Assembly (NCBI GenBank): GCA_017591395.1
Contig: WEDG01001007.1
Location: forward strand, 62,001 to 126,000
Length of the DNA stretch: 64,000 nt
DNA from: Schistocephalus solidus
Lineage: Eukaryota; Platyhelminthes; Cestoda; Diphyllobothriidea; Diphyllobothriidae
Direction of reading: 5' to 3'
Of the stretch, positions 1-13,500 are shown piece by piece. Below the pieces are notes generated by a model. The model was not told the origin of the DNA. It did no database searches and saw only the letters and a list, made by a program, of their open reading frames with translations. How positions within the stretch are numbered: position 1 is the first letter of the stretch; every line of letters begins with the position of its first letter. The position numbers and the translations under genes are program-made.

Positions 1-3000
1 CATCTATATATAAAGGTCGCTCTCAAAGTATACTACGCGATCCAGACTATGACAAATAAATTAAGAGCACTATGTTTTTTTCGACAAGCACAGAAAAAAA
101 TTGGAAAATTCCTTAGTCAACATCTTTTCAGCATGCATTAATTAGAACTGAATGAACGTACAAAGGCAGGTTTAGTTTAAAATTTCTAAAGAATAAAAAT
201 CTTTTTTTAAACAGAACATAACACTTCCATCAAATCAATAATTTGAAGAAGAAGTAACTAGCTACCAAATGAGTAGTCGAATTAAATTTTGTGCATCCAT
301 TCTTTAAATTTTAATTTATAAGGACGTTGACATCAAATCGAAAACCTAAAAAAATAAATCGTCCTATTTATACTTTTTTACCCATTGTCAGGTGAAGGAC
401 AGGTCAATCGATAGTCAACCGTCTGGTATTACTGAAATGCATCGGGCTAATGCTGTTCACAAATTAATATGGATAAAAACGTGCGTAATTGTTTTTAATA
501 AAAAACTAAGTGCAAAATTTAGGTTTTCAGTTCATGAGACAGCACGTCGTCTATAATTGTGTATGGTGAACGTTGCTGATAACGAGAAGTACTGCCCAAG
601 TTAAATTAAAACCATTTGAAACGACCGCTTCTCACATTAACCAGCAAACATTTCCCAGGTTAACGCTTCGCTGCCTTCCGTACGTCAGTGGAAACTCTCT
701 CTTTATCTGAACCGCCTATTTCTCAGAGAAGTCTAGCTTTTCGTTGGGTATCTACAGTGTACAGTACAGTTCGTGACTGATCGCGTGCAAAGTTAATCAA
801 CATTTAAAAGTGGGTTTTAAAGAAATAATTAGTAGTCAAGTAAAATGCATATCTTGGATCCAAGGTGGAGGTATTTAAGACACATCAGGATGGGGCTTTT
901 AAAAAAACGTATGTTTTACCTGCTGAAGATTCCTCACTCGATAAGAAATGCCTACTTATGTAATGTGCATTTTCTCGATAGGTCTTGAATAACGTAACTC
1001 ATTGACATATATTTAAGAGAAAAAATACGCAAAATACTCAGTTTACTCATTTCGTTACCAAAAATGCAATGCAAAGTTTTTTTGAAAAAGGAAACATTTT
1101 CGAAAGCTCAAGATTCCTCTACTCTGAATATAAAATTTGTCAAAGACGTTAGTTTAGAAAATAATTGGTAGAACACATGTTTTTGCTATATTTTTTAGAA
1201 ATTAAATAAGAATCAGTATGGGTATCAGACCCCTATGGAATACATGCACACTACATAGGTAGTCATTTTCTATCGAGAAGAGATTCTCTAGGACACCGAA
1301 AAGACGTTTCTTTGAGCACCTTCATCCTGGCGTATCTAAATCATCTTGGAATGTGCTGCTGACTAATAAATATTAAACCTATACTACATTTATAAATCCC
1401 AATCTGCAAATAATTTTTTACTTTCGCAAAGCACTGCAGGAATTTGGTCTTTATATGTACTATGTGGGTTTAGATAAAAAATTAAAGGTTTAAAATTATC
1501 CAATTTAATTTAAAAATAGCGTTATTTTTATCTTTTCTTCTTATCTTTTATTGTTTCTGAACTCTGTAATCTGCTCAAAATGGCCCAAGTGCATATGTTG
1601 CATGCAGCTCCCGGAAAATGTGTGGTAAGTCACCAAAGGCTAAACTGCATCCTCAATCTTTTCCCCACCAGTGCCTACATCACATACGGCCAGGCTTAAC
1701 ATCCCACAATGCATGTTTGCAAGCGCTCAAATCTCGCGTAAGAGGTAATTATGGTCCTCGGCTCCTTCTACATGTGGTTCCTTTGCTGAATGTGTGATCC
1801 AAGCCTGATAAAAATCAAGATGTACGTTAAGTGCCGTGACTTGGAAGGATGACCAAGGAAAATGTTACTAAAAACGCGCAGTCAGTCCAATGTGCGTTTG
1901 CGTGAGTGGTCGACTGGTGGACTAAGACGTCTGTTGCCATTTCTTCTTCTGGCACTGCTATTCATTTTGGATCCGAGCCATGTGTGGCTGGACGATTGGG
2001 TACAGCCCTGGCCACGCCAGCCATTTTAATTTTCTTCCGCCTCTGGCGTCCCCTTATTTGTTCATAGGACAAAGCTCAGAAGGTGAGATGAAAAGAGTGC
2101 GGTAGATGCAGCGCAAGTATGTTCTCACTTTAAATTAATCCACGCGAAAATCACTATTCTTAGGCCTACGTGCTGTAAGGCACTTGGTAAATCTCGTTGA
2201 ATATGAATGTCAGGTTCAAGAATGCATTGAAATGATCATTGTCCAATCGTACACTGGCGAGAATAACATGCCTACAGGAAAAGACGGCATTAGCGACTAA
2301 AACAATACCTATTATTGCAGGCATGACTATGATGGTAAGAAAGACCTAAAAGCGGCGCACTGAAAGTCACCGTCGAAAATGTAGATAGTCCTGGTGATTA
2401 CTTTTGCCTCGTCTGTTCCCGGCAACCAGCACGCATTCGTGACTTTACGAGACCGGACTCAGCACTGCGATCATTCCCCCGGTAGCCGTTATTAACTGAA
2501 AGAATAGGTTAGACGAGGGTGCCTGGTACTCCTAGGACAACTCCTCAAATCCCATCCCCACTTCCGAAGAAAATGATCCTACAATTAGAGCGACATACGA
2601 TAGGTGACGTAGACTAATTTGGGTTTTCCTAGCAGCGGCTAGTACAAAAATCGCTAAGGAAGATGCAAAATGACTGATTGAATCAGAATGCTGAAGAGCT
2701 CCAGTGACATGACAACTCTAGTACAATGAAGCCTTTTTTGCAGCCATCAACGCAATTTTCGGTCCTAAAACCAAGAATACTGAACCACTCCTGTGCCAGG
2801 ATGTTAACCACTTCCAAACGCTGAAGCCAGATCCTAGAGCGTTGTCCACTCACTTCTGGGGCATTCTCAACAATCCTGAAATACCTTTTAAAGCATCACT
2901 CTTATTAATCTTCAGGTAAATTTTTAGAGATTTACCTCTGCAGACAATTATGTTTTATAGTAAGGTCGCCTCTTGGATAAACGTGACACAACCGATTGGC

Positions 3001-3101
3001 ATTTTAAGCAAGAAACAGGGTGACTATGAAGTCAAATGGAAGTCTTTTTCATTTACTTATTTTTAGAACTACACTAGCTATTATTTTCATTCCGAGGACA
3101 A
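1..3101. other. Region downstream of the RRM gene, no gene seen
   Basis: I find no open frame with protein-like composition and no RNA gene. Most is AT-rich. From about 1,560 to 2,900 the base composition is clearly richer in G and C, with many short broken frames on both strands, which suggests a decayed repeat or transposon copy that I cannot name. Confidence 0.5.
2531..2547 (+). repeat. Short match to the repeat at 54.0 kb
   Basis: A 17-bp stretch beginning CCTAGGACAAC matches 54002-54018 at all but one base, in the same orientation. Both copies lie in GC-richer patches, so this may be a remnant of the dispersed repeat seen at 51 and 54 kb. The match is short and could be chance. Confidence 0.3.
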
Positions 3102-3119
3102 TTTATTTAACTGTTTATT
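3102..3119 (-). terminator. Candidate polyadenylation signals of the RRM gene
   Basis: Two AATAAA hexamers on the minus strand, at 3119-3114 and 3107-3102, are the first I find downstream of the stop at 3834. They imply a 3' UTR of roughly 0.7 kb. The hexamer is common by chance in AT-rich DNA, so this is suggestive only. Confidence 0.35.
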
Positions 3120-3833
3120 ACGTCTTGCGACTTAAAGAAATATGGTACTCAAGAAAAGTGCGAACCTTTGTCTGTGAAAACAATTTATCCGCATAACTTT
3201 TTCCACGTAAACTGTAAATCTTAAACACTTGCTAGCCAGTGCTCTATAGAATGGGCCTTCACAACAAATGACAGAAGATGCGGTTTTTTGGTGCAGTTGG
3301 AAGCAGTGCTCTTCCTTTTTGCACTAGACACACGCTGTTCCAAAGACTGTACCGTAGGATTAAAATGCAAGGCGGTATTCTATTTTGAAATATGTGACTT
3401 CCTATGCTGGTTCTCCCTGACAGGCTTTCATTGGCAACCCTTAATAGTGTAGATTGCAAACAATATTTGGAAAGATCACATTGGTGCTTATGTTTTCACC
3501 ACTTGTTCAGTATGTAAACAATCACCATGTATGATTTGCCTCCGATTAACCTAAAATTTGCGATTTACGTGCACCTGTCCTGCTCCACTGCAAAAAGGCG
3601 CTTCATTGTTCATTCAGCTGCCAAAATATAGGTTCAAGTGGAAAATGTGAACAAGTTCTATAAGTTTGGAAACGTTTGTCAGGATCCTGATGGACTATAG
3701 AATTGACAGCCCTTATTGTGCATGCTCTATGAGTAAGTTGCTTATCTAAATAAATAATCATTTATAAAATTTTCGTTTGGGCTTTATGATGAGTGGAAAG
3801 TGCAAATGATGCACGGAGAGTTTTTAAAGCGCC

Positions 3834-4518
3834 TCAACATCTATGCTCTAATCTGAGCAACTGAGAATACCTACCATCAAATGATCGAGCATTGACGTTA
3901 TTAAGAAGGGGCATCATGAGCTCAAGGGGCAGCTGGCTACAGCCAAGGTTGCTTTGGTTGATGCCGCAGTTGAAGGCCATTGGGGAGGCATCAATGCTCA
4001 TGGGCTGCGCTCCGCCGGATTTCGGTGGTGTAACAACGGATTGTGGATGGATAAACGGTTCTTGGAGCCAGGGTATGCAGGCCAGGGGGTAGACGGGTGT
4101 CAAGCTGGGGACTGGAAATACCGGTAGTTGGGCCGAGGAATCGACGGAAAGGTCTCGAAGATGCTCCTTTCCCAGACCGTTAAAAAGCGGATTTGGGGCA
4201 GGAGGAGGAGGATTAGTGCTTACGAGGCTGGTTGCCGGATAACTGTTGGATGAGACCTGGAGGTTTGGAGCAGCGAAAGGGTTTATGCCTGGAATTACGT
4301 TCATATCGAGTTCGCCAGTCAGTCTCAATGGTATCAACGATGGTGGATCCAGGTTTTGGATAGCATTGTTGACGAGAAACCGCTTTGCACATTCTGCGAA
4401 AATGTCCGGCACGACAATCGGCTGACTGCAGTTACCCTTAATACGGTTGGCCGTTACTTGTTCTTCCGAAGTAAGTTGCTGGAAGAGGGGAAGGTTGGTA
4501 TTGTCGGCACTGAACTCG
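3834..4518 (-). CDS. Exon 7 of the RRM gene: C-terminal tail and stop
   Basis: This exon encodes the end of codon 574 through residue 801 and the TGA at 3836-3834. The acceptor ATATTTCAG|CG supplies the single base needed to complete a Ser codon after exon 6. The tail is rich in Pro, Asn, Leu and Ser, with a run of Pro (NPPPPAPNP) and a methionine/leucine-rich stretch near the end. This is typical of low-complexity C-termini of RRM proteins, and I see no domain. Open frames on the plus strand at 3892-4092 and 4356-4571 are shadows of this exon. Confidence 0.85.
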
Positions 4519-7500
4519 CTGAAATATGTTGTAAAGAGCACAGGATGACTTTTAACATTAGAAGACTGTGATCTGATGACCTATCACTCCCCAACCTCGA
4601 GTTGATTTTGACCAAAGTGCAGCCTGTCTAGCAGAAACATGTCACTCTATCTGCAAGACCACCAACAACGGAATCAAAAAAGCTTAATAGGCAGATGGTT
4701 AAGAATAGTCACAGAGCCTAGTGAACACAAAGACCCCAAATGTCATTTATTGAGAATTGTTTGTTTCTTTAACTCACAGGTCTGCTGCACCATCCATAAA
4801 GTGATATGGTTGAAGGAATTATAGCAAAACATGATACTCCCAAAAAATAAATGAGAACTCTTCGCAAGGACTTTTCGTTCATAAAATTGAAAAAAATGTG
4901 TTTTGTAGCTTTAAAGTGCTTCCGCCCCATAATTTCAGACCACAGATTAAATGAAATCCTACTAGAAACATGCCTCTATGGATTTTTTCCTAAGATAAAC
5001 CAACAAGAAAATATCTGACTAGTAACCTAAAAAATTTACTTAATAAACAGAAGCTGCTGTGCAATTTCCTTTACATTCATATAAGTTTGCCTCATTCTAT
5101 CTAGTTGAAAAATAACGTTATTTAGCGGTTTCAGTGGTACATGATTAGTTAAGACTTTTCATTTAACAGATTTTATAATTAATACTGGTAAAACAGACTG
5201 ATCTCAAGCAATTGTATATGACATTATTCCAATGGGTATTTGGGTAGAAAGGATCCCATATTTTGGATTGTAATACTTCCATATTACTTTTGGACACGTC
5301 AGATTGTTGGCTTTTGAGGGAATATCTCTGACCACCTTCAAAAACCATCTTCGGCGAAATCAACTATTGAATATAGATTTTTTGCTTGAATATCGAGGCC
5401 TTTGTAAATTCAAATACTGTTTACGAAAATGACTTTCAAAATACATCCTTTGCCTGCTTCTTTGATGACCACTTACGTCTTCTTAATATTTTATACTCGA
5501 AGTATAAATATCCTCCTTTTTAAAACATATTTTAATAGTTGAGTTTAAAGCTCGTGAAATTTTAATTCCAATGAAATCCTTTATCTATGCAAATTGCAGC
5601 TCATCACGAAAGAAACAAGAGAGTCCACATCCATAACAAAATAGTCTGAAAACCATTTGTTTCATTCTTAATACCATAAAAGACTGCAAAATTTCTTTAC
5701 ACACACAGTATACGGCTTATATCTCAAAAACTCTAATCGGAAACACAACGGCAGACCAAAATCAACATAATTCTGGAGTTTGAATACAGATTTATATCAC
5801 ATTATACCCTTTGTTTGAGCAAATATGCTGAAGACGAAGAAAAAGGGATTTTCTAAATGATTTGTACAAGAAATGATATGTTTTGGTATGTTTCCTACAG
5901 CACATATTTGAAAATAAAAATATGAGGAAGCAATAGAACATTAAAGTTCAATTAGATAGTCATTTTATACCCAGTGTGGTTTTTTAGGCTATTTGAAAGA
6001 ATTGAATATGAATAAAATATCTAGACATAATGCTGCTAAGGAATAAACAAAAAATCTCCTCTTTAGAGCCAATTCAAAATAACGGTAAACATTACCTGAA
6101 ATCAGACACAGTGCACACAATTCTGTTTTGATTAAAATTTGCCTGTTCAATAACCTAATAATGTACTTCTTACCTGAATGCCGCATCCATGTACAGGTTA
6201 TTGGAACTGGTGCGAATAAAAAAGTGAACAACCAAACGTTTCCGTTAACATTTCGTACGTCTCTGCTGTTTTCATACTGGATACCTATTATTAAATGCTC
6301 TGACCTCGTAACCTGAAGGGTATTTGTTATAAGTCTGCACTGTCATGCGATGGTAGCAGGCTTAACATATCTAAAAGACCTGTAGGCGTCCTTAAGTCTA
6401 CATTTTTGTTGCGAACGTTAAACGATGGCAATGTGCAACAGAGTCAACAGTGCAGCATTCAGTGCAATCTTAAAACCATCGTCAATCTGCGTCCTGCGAC
6501 AAGATGGAGTCGGATGCAACCGAATCTAAACAGTCCATCATCACGTAATACACACTTCATTTGGTGCATGTGACCCAGATTCTCAAATGTAGGCTACAAG
6601 AAGCCATGCCCTACTTTGTCGTATCAACCTTGATCAGGCCCATAAATCCGTGCATATCCTATATTTTTGACATCAACTTAATGTCGTGCTCCAAGTCTTA
6701 GTTTCATCTGCACGACCGAAAATAGGAGTCGTAAAACGATTGAAAATCAGAATTTTAAAAATAACGACTTAGCTCAACGTACAATGACAATATATCAGAT
6801 GTAAATAGGTAATTCTTTAACGGCTTAGCCAAAATAATTTCTAACGTTTCGTAATTATTACTTGCAGATAATAACAAGTAGGGTGTCGTTAAGAGCAGCC
6901 AAGAGCATCCAAATCAGTGAAAGAAAGTAAACGGACGGAAGCGTTTTTTTATGGTCTACTTGATGCATATTTCGTAAAACAGATTTATGGGTACATAGTA
7001 ATTATAAACATTTTACATAAAATAATAAACAACTCGCAAACATTTGAACCAGTATACTAAATTTCGATCGGACTAACTACTACCGTTTACAAAGATATAA
7101 TCTCAAAATTTTGATAAGTCCTCGAATTCGTCCAAAGATCCTCAGCAAAAGGTCTCATATCAGGCTAGTTTTCCGGATTAACATGCTCATACATTAGCCT
7201 TAAGTTGTAAGCAGAACATACCTTTTATGTTCTCTGGTCCTCTGGCGGTCTGCCAGTTTGAGTTCTAGTGGTCTCTTTGCTCCAGGAAGGGTGATCTTTG
7301 CCTTCCGTATGCCATCAATTGCCTTCTGAGCTTCTTCTGATGTCAGATATCGCACGAAACCTGTGCCTTTAAAGGAACCGGAGGAAACATCTTTAAATAA
7401 TGCTGGTAGACAAAAGTTGATTCGGACATCCTTAAATATTTCTTTAGTTTCCATAAACTTTGTTGTTACTTTCCATTGCAGCAGGCCACAAGAATGGAAT

Positions 7501-10500
7501 TAGAACAAGCACCGCATCTCCAAATGACTCAGTTAGAGGTAAATTTTGGAAATATGAATTGCTTTCTTAGGCACAGGAAGCTCCGCCAAAACCAAACCAG
7601 TCTGTGAACGTCTTGTAGGATCTTTAAAATGCATAGGCAAAACCCAAAAGTAATTATTTTTTTCATCAATTAATTTTGGCACAAAGGAAGGTCACTTAGC
7701 ACATAAAGTTAGTTCATTTATTAAAAGGTAACGGAAAGGGGATAAATAATATTACACTTCCGTAGTCATAAACGATTCGCTTGATAGTGAACTAAGCGTT
7801 ACTGTGTAAACTCCATGGAAGTGGTCGTTCAAAGAGAGAGGTAGAAAAATTTCGATATGCCTTTAAGCATTTCTGGATATTTTATCAGTTGACATCTCAT
7901 ATCTCAGTTTCCTTTTCTTCTATGAGGAACACCTTCAATGTGCGAATATTTCTTGAACAGTCTCGTCTGCATTTCGCCTCATATTTATTTCTAAGTTATT
8001 CTTCTGGAATGCACGGTGTATTTCTCATAATTATGTACCAGATTTTTAACTGAAAAAAATCCCCCAGCTTTCGGTATCGCTCAATGTTTTCCGAAATTAT
8101 TCCTTGGATTAACAGATTGCAGAATTAATGTCTGCTGTTGTATTTTTTCTTGAAGACATTACGTCTTAGAGTGGCTCAATAAATATTATTGTCCTCTGCC
8201 ATTGTGCAGCCTACTGGCTGTCTCTGTAGTGCGATTTTAAAGTTATCTGGTGCTCAATATGGGGTAAAACATTGTGATATCTCATCTTTGCTATAAGATT
8301 ACCATAATAGTTTCAGAAAATATCAACACGCTCCATCTTTTAGCCAAATGTCTCAGGTCGAAATCTAGCATCGTGAGAACAATTGTGTATGATTTACTTA
8401 GTTTTCTACAGTACATTTCCACTAAACTAGCTTTTTAAGAACAGCTGTAAAGCCAAAAATATTTGTAAGGCCGGATTTCACGATAACGCTTAATGCTCCG
8501 AAGATACACGTTGTTAGTTTTATTTGAGCAAAATGTTGGCCGCGTAGCATTAGATGTATAACTATGGCATGGATCTTAGCTTTTAAAAAGAGACTTAAAT
8601 ATTGACGAAGGCATAAATGAATTGTTTTTCAGGTTAAGTTTAGAGTAATGAGTCACCTCAAGCGTTTAGTGTTTTTTTAAACAATGGCAAGCAGGTGAAC
8701 ATGAAGTGATACACTCAAGGGAAAAGTTAAGATTTAAATATCATAAAAATATTGTTTTATTTGCTCTCCTGGTAATTTTCCGATTATGACTTAAATCCTC
8801 AATTGGATCTTTACAGAACAAAAAAATTACCCTTGTAAACATTTTAATTCATTTTGCGCCAAACTAAGTGTAGCAGATTTTCTTTCTGTGCATTTTTCGG
8901 AAAACTAAGCTTCTTTTAACCATGTTAAATGTGAAATTGCAAGGTTGCCTACAAGGAAACCTTTAATTGCCTTTAATATAACCCAGGGAAATGAAATATT
9001 TGTGATTTTTGCGAGCAAAGTAGACGATGGTCAGTACGCAAACCCTATTTTTACAAATCCTGATGTGTCTTTGCAGAGGAGCAAACAGGCAAGTTTCAAC
9101 CCAGAAAAGGTCTTGTAAGAAGGCTTTCCACGGATCATTTATTTTGCAGGTGTTCCTTTACGATTTAGATTAATTGAGATACTGATGTAAATTGCCCTAC
9201 AGCTTTTTTAATAGACAACCAGCTGTTAAAATTTACAGTAAGTGCTCATTTCATCGCACTTCAGGGACATAACGTCACCTCATCTGATTATTAAAAAATA
9301 TTTTTTAGACATGTTTTATGAAACGAAGCAAAAAGAAAAACTCCAAGACGCAGTTAAGAAGTAGAATTTGCGATCACTAAAACAAAACCTTGATTAGCTT
9401 GACGTTTCAGATTCCCATTTAAACCCATCATTTAAGACAGACACTGACATGGTTATTGGAGGCATAACGAGTGTAGTATAATTATGGAACAACGCTGCCA
9501 TACAAGCATCTGATTGCTATAATGAGCAGTTCATGCAAACGTTGCTGGAGCCAGTGATTGGTGCGATTTTTGTTCCCCAGTCCACACCCAGGACTGTGTG
9601 TGCAGTGCATTCATCACCGTTTTTCATTATTGCCGTGACGATTCCTCTGTATGTAAGCATTATTTTACCGTAGCTGTTGGTTACTTATGTGCTCCCAGGG
9701 TGACTAATTATGATGTCAGTTAAAAATAGCAGTGTATAGGCTGGATGTGGGATGCCATTGGGCTGGGACAGTGAGAGCAAGACACAAGGCTCCAGCATTC
9801 TGTCTGCCTCCCTCACTCTTGCTTGTAGCTGTCTTTGATGCTGGGATAGAGTGAGAATTCCAAATAACTGGCTGATAAATCTCTTGTTCCATCAATTGCA
9901 TTTGCTCCTGTACATACTATTTTTTTCAAAAAATCAAAATCGCAAGCACCTAGCTGTCGCTGGCATTTGTGTAAATGGTCAACGCAGTTAAGACAGAACT
10001 GAATGTTCTTATGTTTCTGTTATTTGTGCAGTTGTAGTTTACAATCTTCGGCAGTAGCTTTATTGTTTTAAGTCAGTAGTGTGGTCGTATGACATTAAAA
10101 AATAAACAAATTAAAAGTACAAGCACGAGTTTAGGCAAAAGGAGGCGCTCAGTCATGTAGGTTGATGACCTGTATCAGGGATGAATAACGATCAGTCTAT
10201 AGGTCATTGTATTGCGTGATAGTTCAAGCAAACTAACAGATGAGAAGGCATCCTATTTATGTCACGAGTTAAAAGTGAACTGATTCAAGCAATTATATTT
10301 TTAGACTGCCTTAATTAAAAATTAACATAATAAGTGTCATTTGAGTTATAATGGCAATGTTCCTGAGACAAACATATTCTTTTTTCTTCGGGAACCTTAC
10401 GACCGAAAAATCCCTTTTTTGCAACTACTGTATATATAGGTAGGTTTTAATTATACTCATCAACGAGGGAAATACACTGTCAACTCTTAAAATATATTTC

Positions 10501-13500
10501 TTACGTGAAGTGGTATAACATCTTTGACGTTTATTAAGAGCATCACCTTGAAATAAGCCTCTCCACAATTTCATCGTTTGGCGGATGAATGTTTTTATTG
10601 TCACAAAATTGCTTTTTTTAACTCATGAGGCAGCATTTGCAGCTTCATTTTGTTAAAGTAAAACGATTTCGGGTAAACGAAATAACAGAGCTCAACCGCT
10701 ACGTTTACCCACAGATATTTTCCTGTTTCCTGAATAGGTTATAGAAGAACTACAGTGTATCATCTGTCAGCAAACTGACACAGACAAAAAAATCCCTACA
10801 TCTACGCAGTTTTCGAGAAATAAAATCGGTAGAATGGTTAAAAAACATCAAACTCCTAATATATGCAGTCATTTATCAATGAAAAGACGGGACTCAAGAT
10901 TCTTCTGATTACCATACAAATCAGTCAGCTGAATGCAGAAACATAATCCAAGGGGTTGACCACAAATTACGCATCTCATAAAATGATTTAACAGAACAAA
11001 TTAATTTTTCTCCCTACCTAAAAAATATTTTAAATTATCACTTTGGTTTGAGAGGACAGAACCGCATGCAGAATTAGACCACGATAAATAGAGTTCCCAT
11101 GGACTGGGCTTCATATTCACGCGGAATCGATTATTGGTAATTTAACACCAAACAAGCCACAGAGGAAGGGATCGATGTCAGATCTTGACCAAACGAAATT
11201 AATTTAAATACTGCCGTAGCTTATCCATCAGCGGTGAACATTTTTGGTTAATACAGTACAGCGACAAAAACATGAGAGAGTTACCTTGAACTGCAAGCCG
11301 ATGGCGACCAAAACAAGCATAACTAAATTGTCTTTCAATGAACCTGATTTTTGAATGGACAAAAATAATCGACTGTTTGTAGGTGCAGATTATATAAAAG
11401 GAAGATTGTTGTGTCAGCGTTCTTTCATTTGCCGTTAGCCGTTAGACAACATTTATTTCCGAGAAAGACGCACATCGCAGCCGAAATTACAACCCGAGTG
11501 CATTGGACATTTGTTGTAAAGTTAAAGGCTTTATTTGAAAAATTGGTAAAATTTATTTAACAGGGCAACGAGAACTTCCATCAGCATATGGCGTCATTTT
11601 GAAAATATCACGGTCAGCAGCTGTAGCTGTGTTACTTTTGGTGCCTGTCCTTAATACTATTTTCAGGTAGTTATTATAATGACATGCGACTAAGCATAAA
11701 ATGCCAATTTATTGCACGGCTCGCTCATGTGCGCAAAAAGACACTTCCATCAACTGCTACAATTTTATTGGCTCAACATAAACAAACTCAGCTAGTGGCA
11801 CGCACCCTGATAGGAGGCTAATTTTGGGTAATTAACTGGCCGCCTTTACGTTCTGGTCAACATCTCTCCTAACTGATACAAAGTTTTTGCAAGTAAAACA
11901 TTAAAAGAGTGTTTCTTCACTTTTTATATTTTTTACGTAGATAACATAAAATGAAACCAAGCTTATTGTTAAACCATCCATCTTGATCAAAAGTTAGAGA
12001 ACAACTAAAATTTCCGGTATCGACTGGTACGTACTTATTACTTTTGTTACTTATTCATTTAAACTGGATTACCAAAAATGTTTGATGCCCATCGACTGTC
12101 TGGCATATTTTCTGTCAAACTGTATCCATTAAGTAGCTTTAGTCCGCTCTCATCGTCCATAAGGTGCTCCGGACCTGTTAAACCTACGGCAAAGTTGGCA
12201 TATATAGACTGTTGTCCAAAACTGGATAACCATTTGAATGGACAGCTCTGACCTGCATTTATAGTTTTTATCTTAAAGGAATTTGCACCTTAACTGCTAT
12301 TTGAAAATAGCCCTAGTGACATTCAAATCGAAGTCTATAAAAATATGTACCAAAAGAAAATCATATATAATCCGTCGTGACATTATTGGGCTGTAAAAAT
12401 CAAGAACGCCACTTTACTAGAGCAGTGGAAAAAAAGATTAATATGAACAAGAAGTTAATCATTTTCTGGAGTCCAAGGAGCCAACAGAATTGTTGTTTGC
12501 GCTTAGTATTTATTTTAAGAAAAAATGCAATTCGTACATAATCACTGATACGGATACTCATCCAGGCGTATTTGACCGCATAGCCTTATGTGAAATCTGT
12601 TCACGCACTAAAACACAAACATAGTTTGGGTACAAATTATTTTCACTGCTCACATAACGGATCATCTTTTAAGAACGTTTGCTGATTGTATTATGGTCTG
12701 GCCTAATTTTAATTTTATTTATGTAACTTGGGTTCCAACTGAATTCGAATTGACAACATACATTAATAATTCCAGTGCTACAAGAAATAAAAGTTAAAAT
12801 AATCATTATTATCACTCTAACTATTTAATAAAAGCTTTGCAAAAAATATAATTGGCCGATGAATGAGCGCTTTTTTGATTTTGAGTTCACCATGAAAGTA
12901 AAAAGGAAAAGAATCAAAGCTATTATGTGCCAAACTGCTTGTATGATACTGTGATTATAAATTGTTAATACTATTTTTTATAGCACACAGAGGAAATAGG
13001 ATAACTACCACAAGCATCGACTACCATCACTTTAGTGAAAACCTCGACAAATTCATTCAAATGGTAGGTATTCCTATTTTCCTTCTTTAACATATGGTTA
13101 ATCATGGTTACCTTTCATGACTGCCAAATATAGAAGGCATGTAAATGCTTGCCAACCATTCCGAATAAATACTGTTCACCATGTATGCCCAATTAAAATT
13201 TATCTGTAACTGTATCCGATGATGAATACAGGTGAGAATCTGAAAAATCAAGCAATTAAGGCTCATGTTTCCTTGATTGTATTCCCTTCATCGCGACTGG
13301 CAAGGCATTTGAAAAAGCTTTTAATTTATGCAACACTGTCTTCCTGGACTTTTATTAGATTAAGACTGCGCAGTGCTGTACCACATTAATTGTACGGTAA
13401 TTGACAAGGGGAAAACTAAATATTTTTTGTTTAGTGGTGGATGTATGCCATTGAATTCGGGCAATTTGACTGGCAGCGTGCATAAGAAAAAGAAAAAAAC

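Noticed and set aside
3892..4571. Plus-strand open frames over exon 7
   Set aside because: They are shadows of the minus-strand coding exon, whose frame and splice phases are consistent.
7367..7454. Upstream extension of exon 6 as coding sequence, with an apparent Met start
   Set aside because: The extra codons break the RRM2 RNP1 motif, while splicing at 7,366 restores it in phase.
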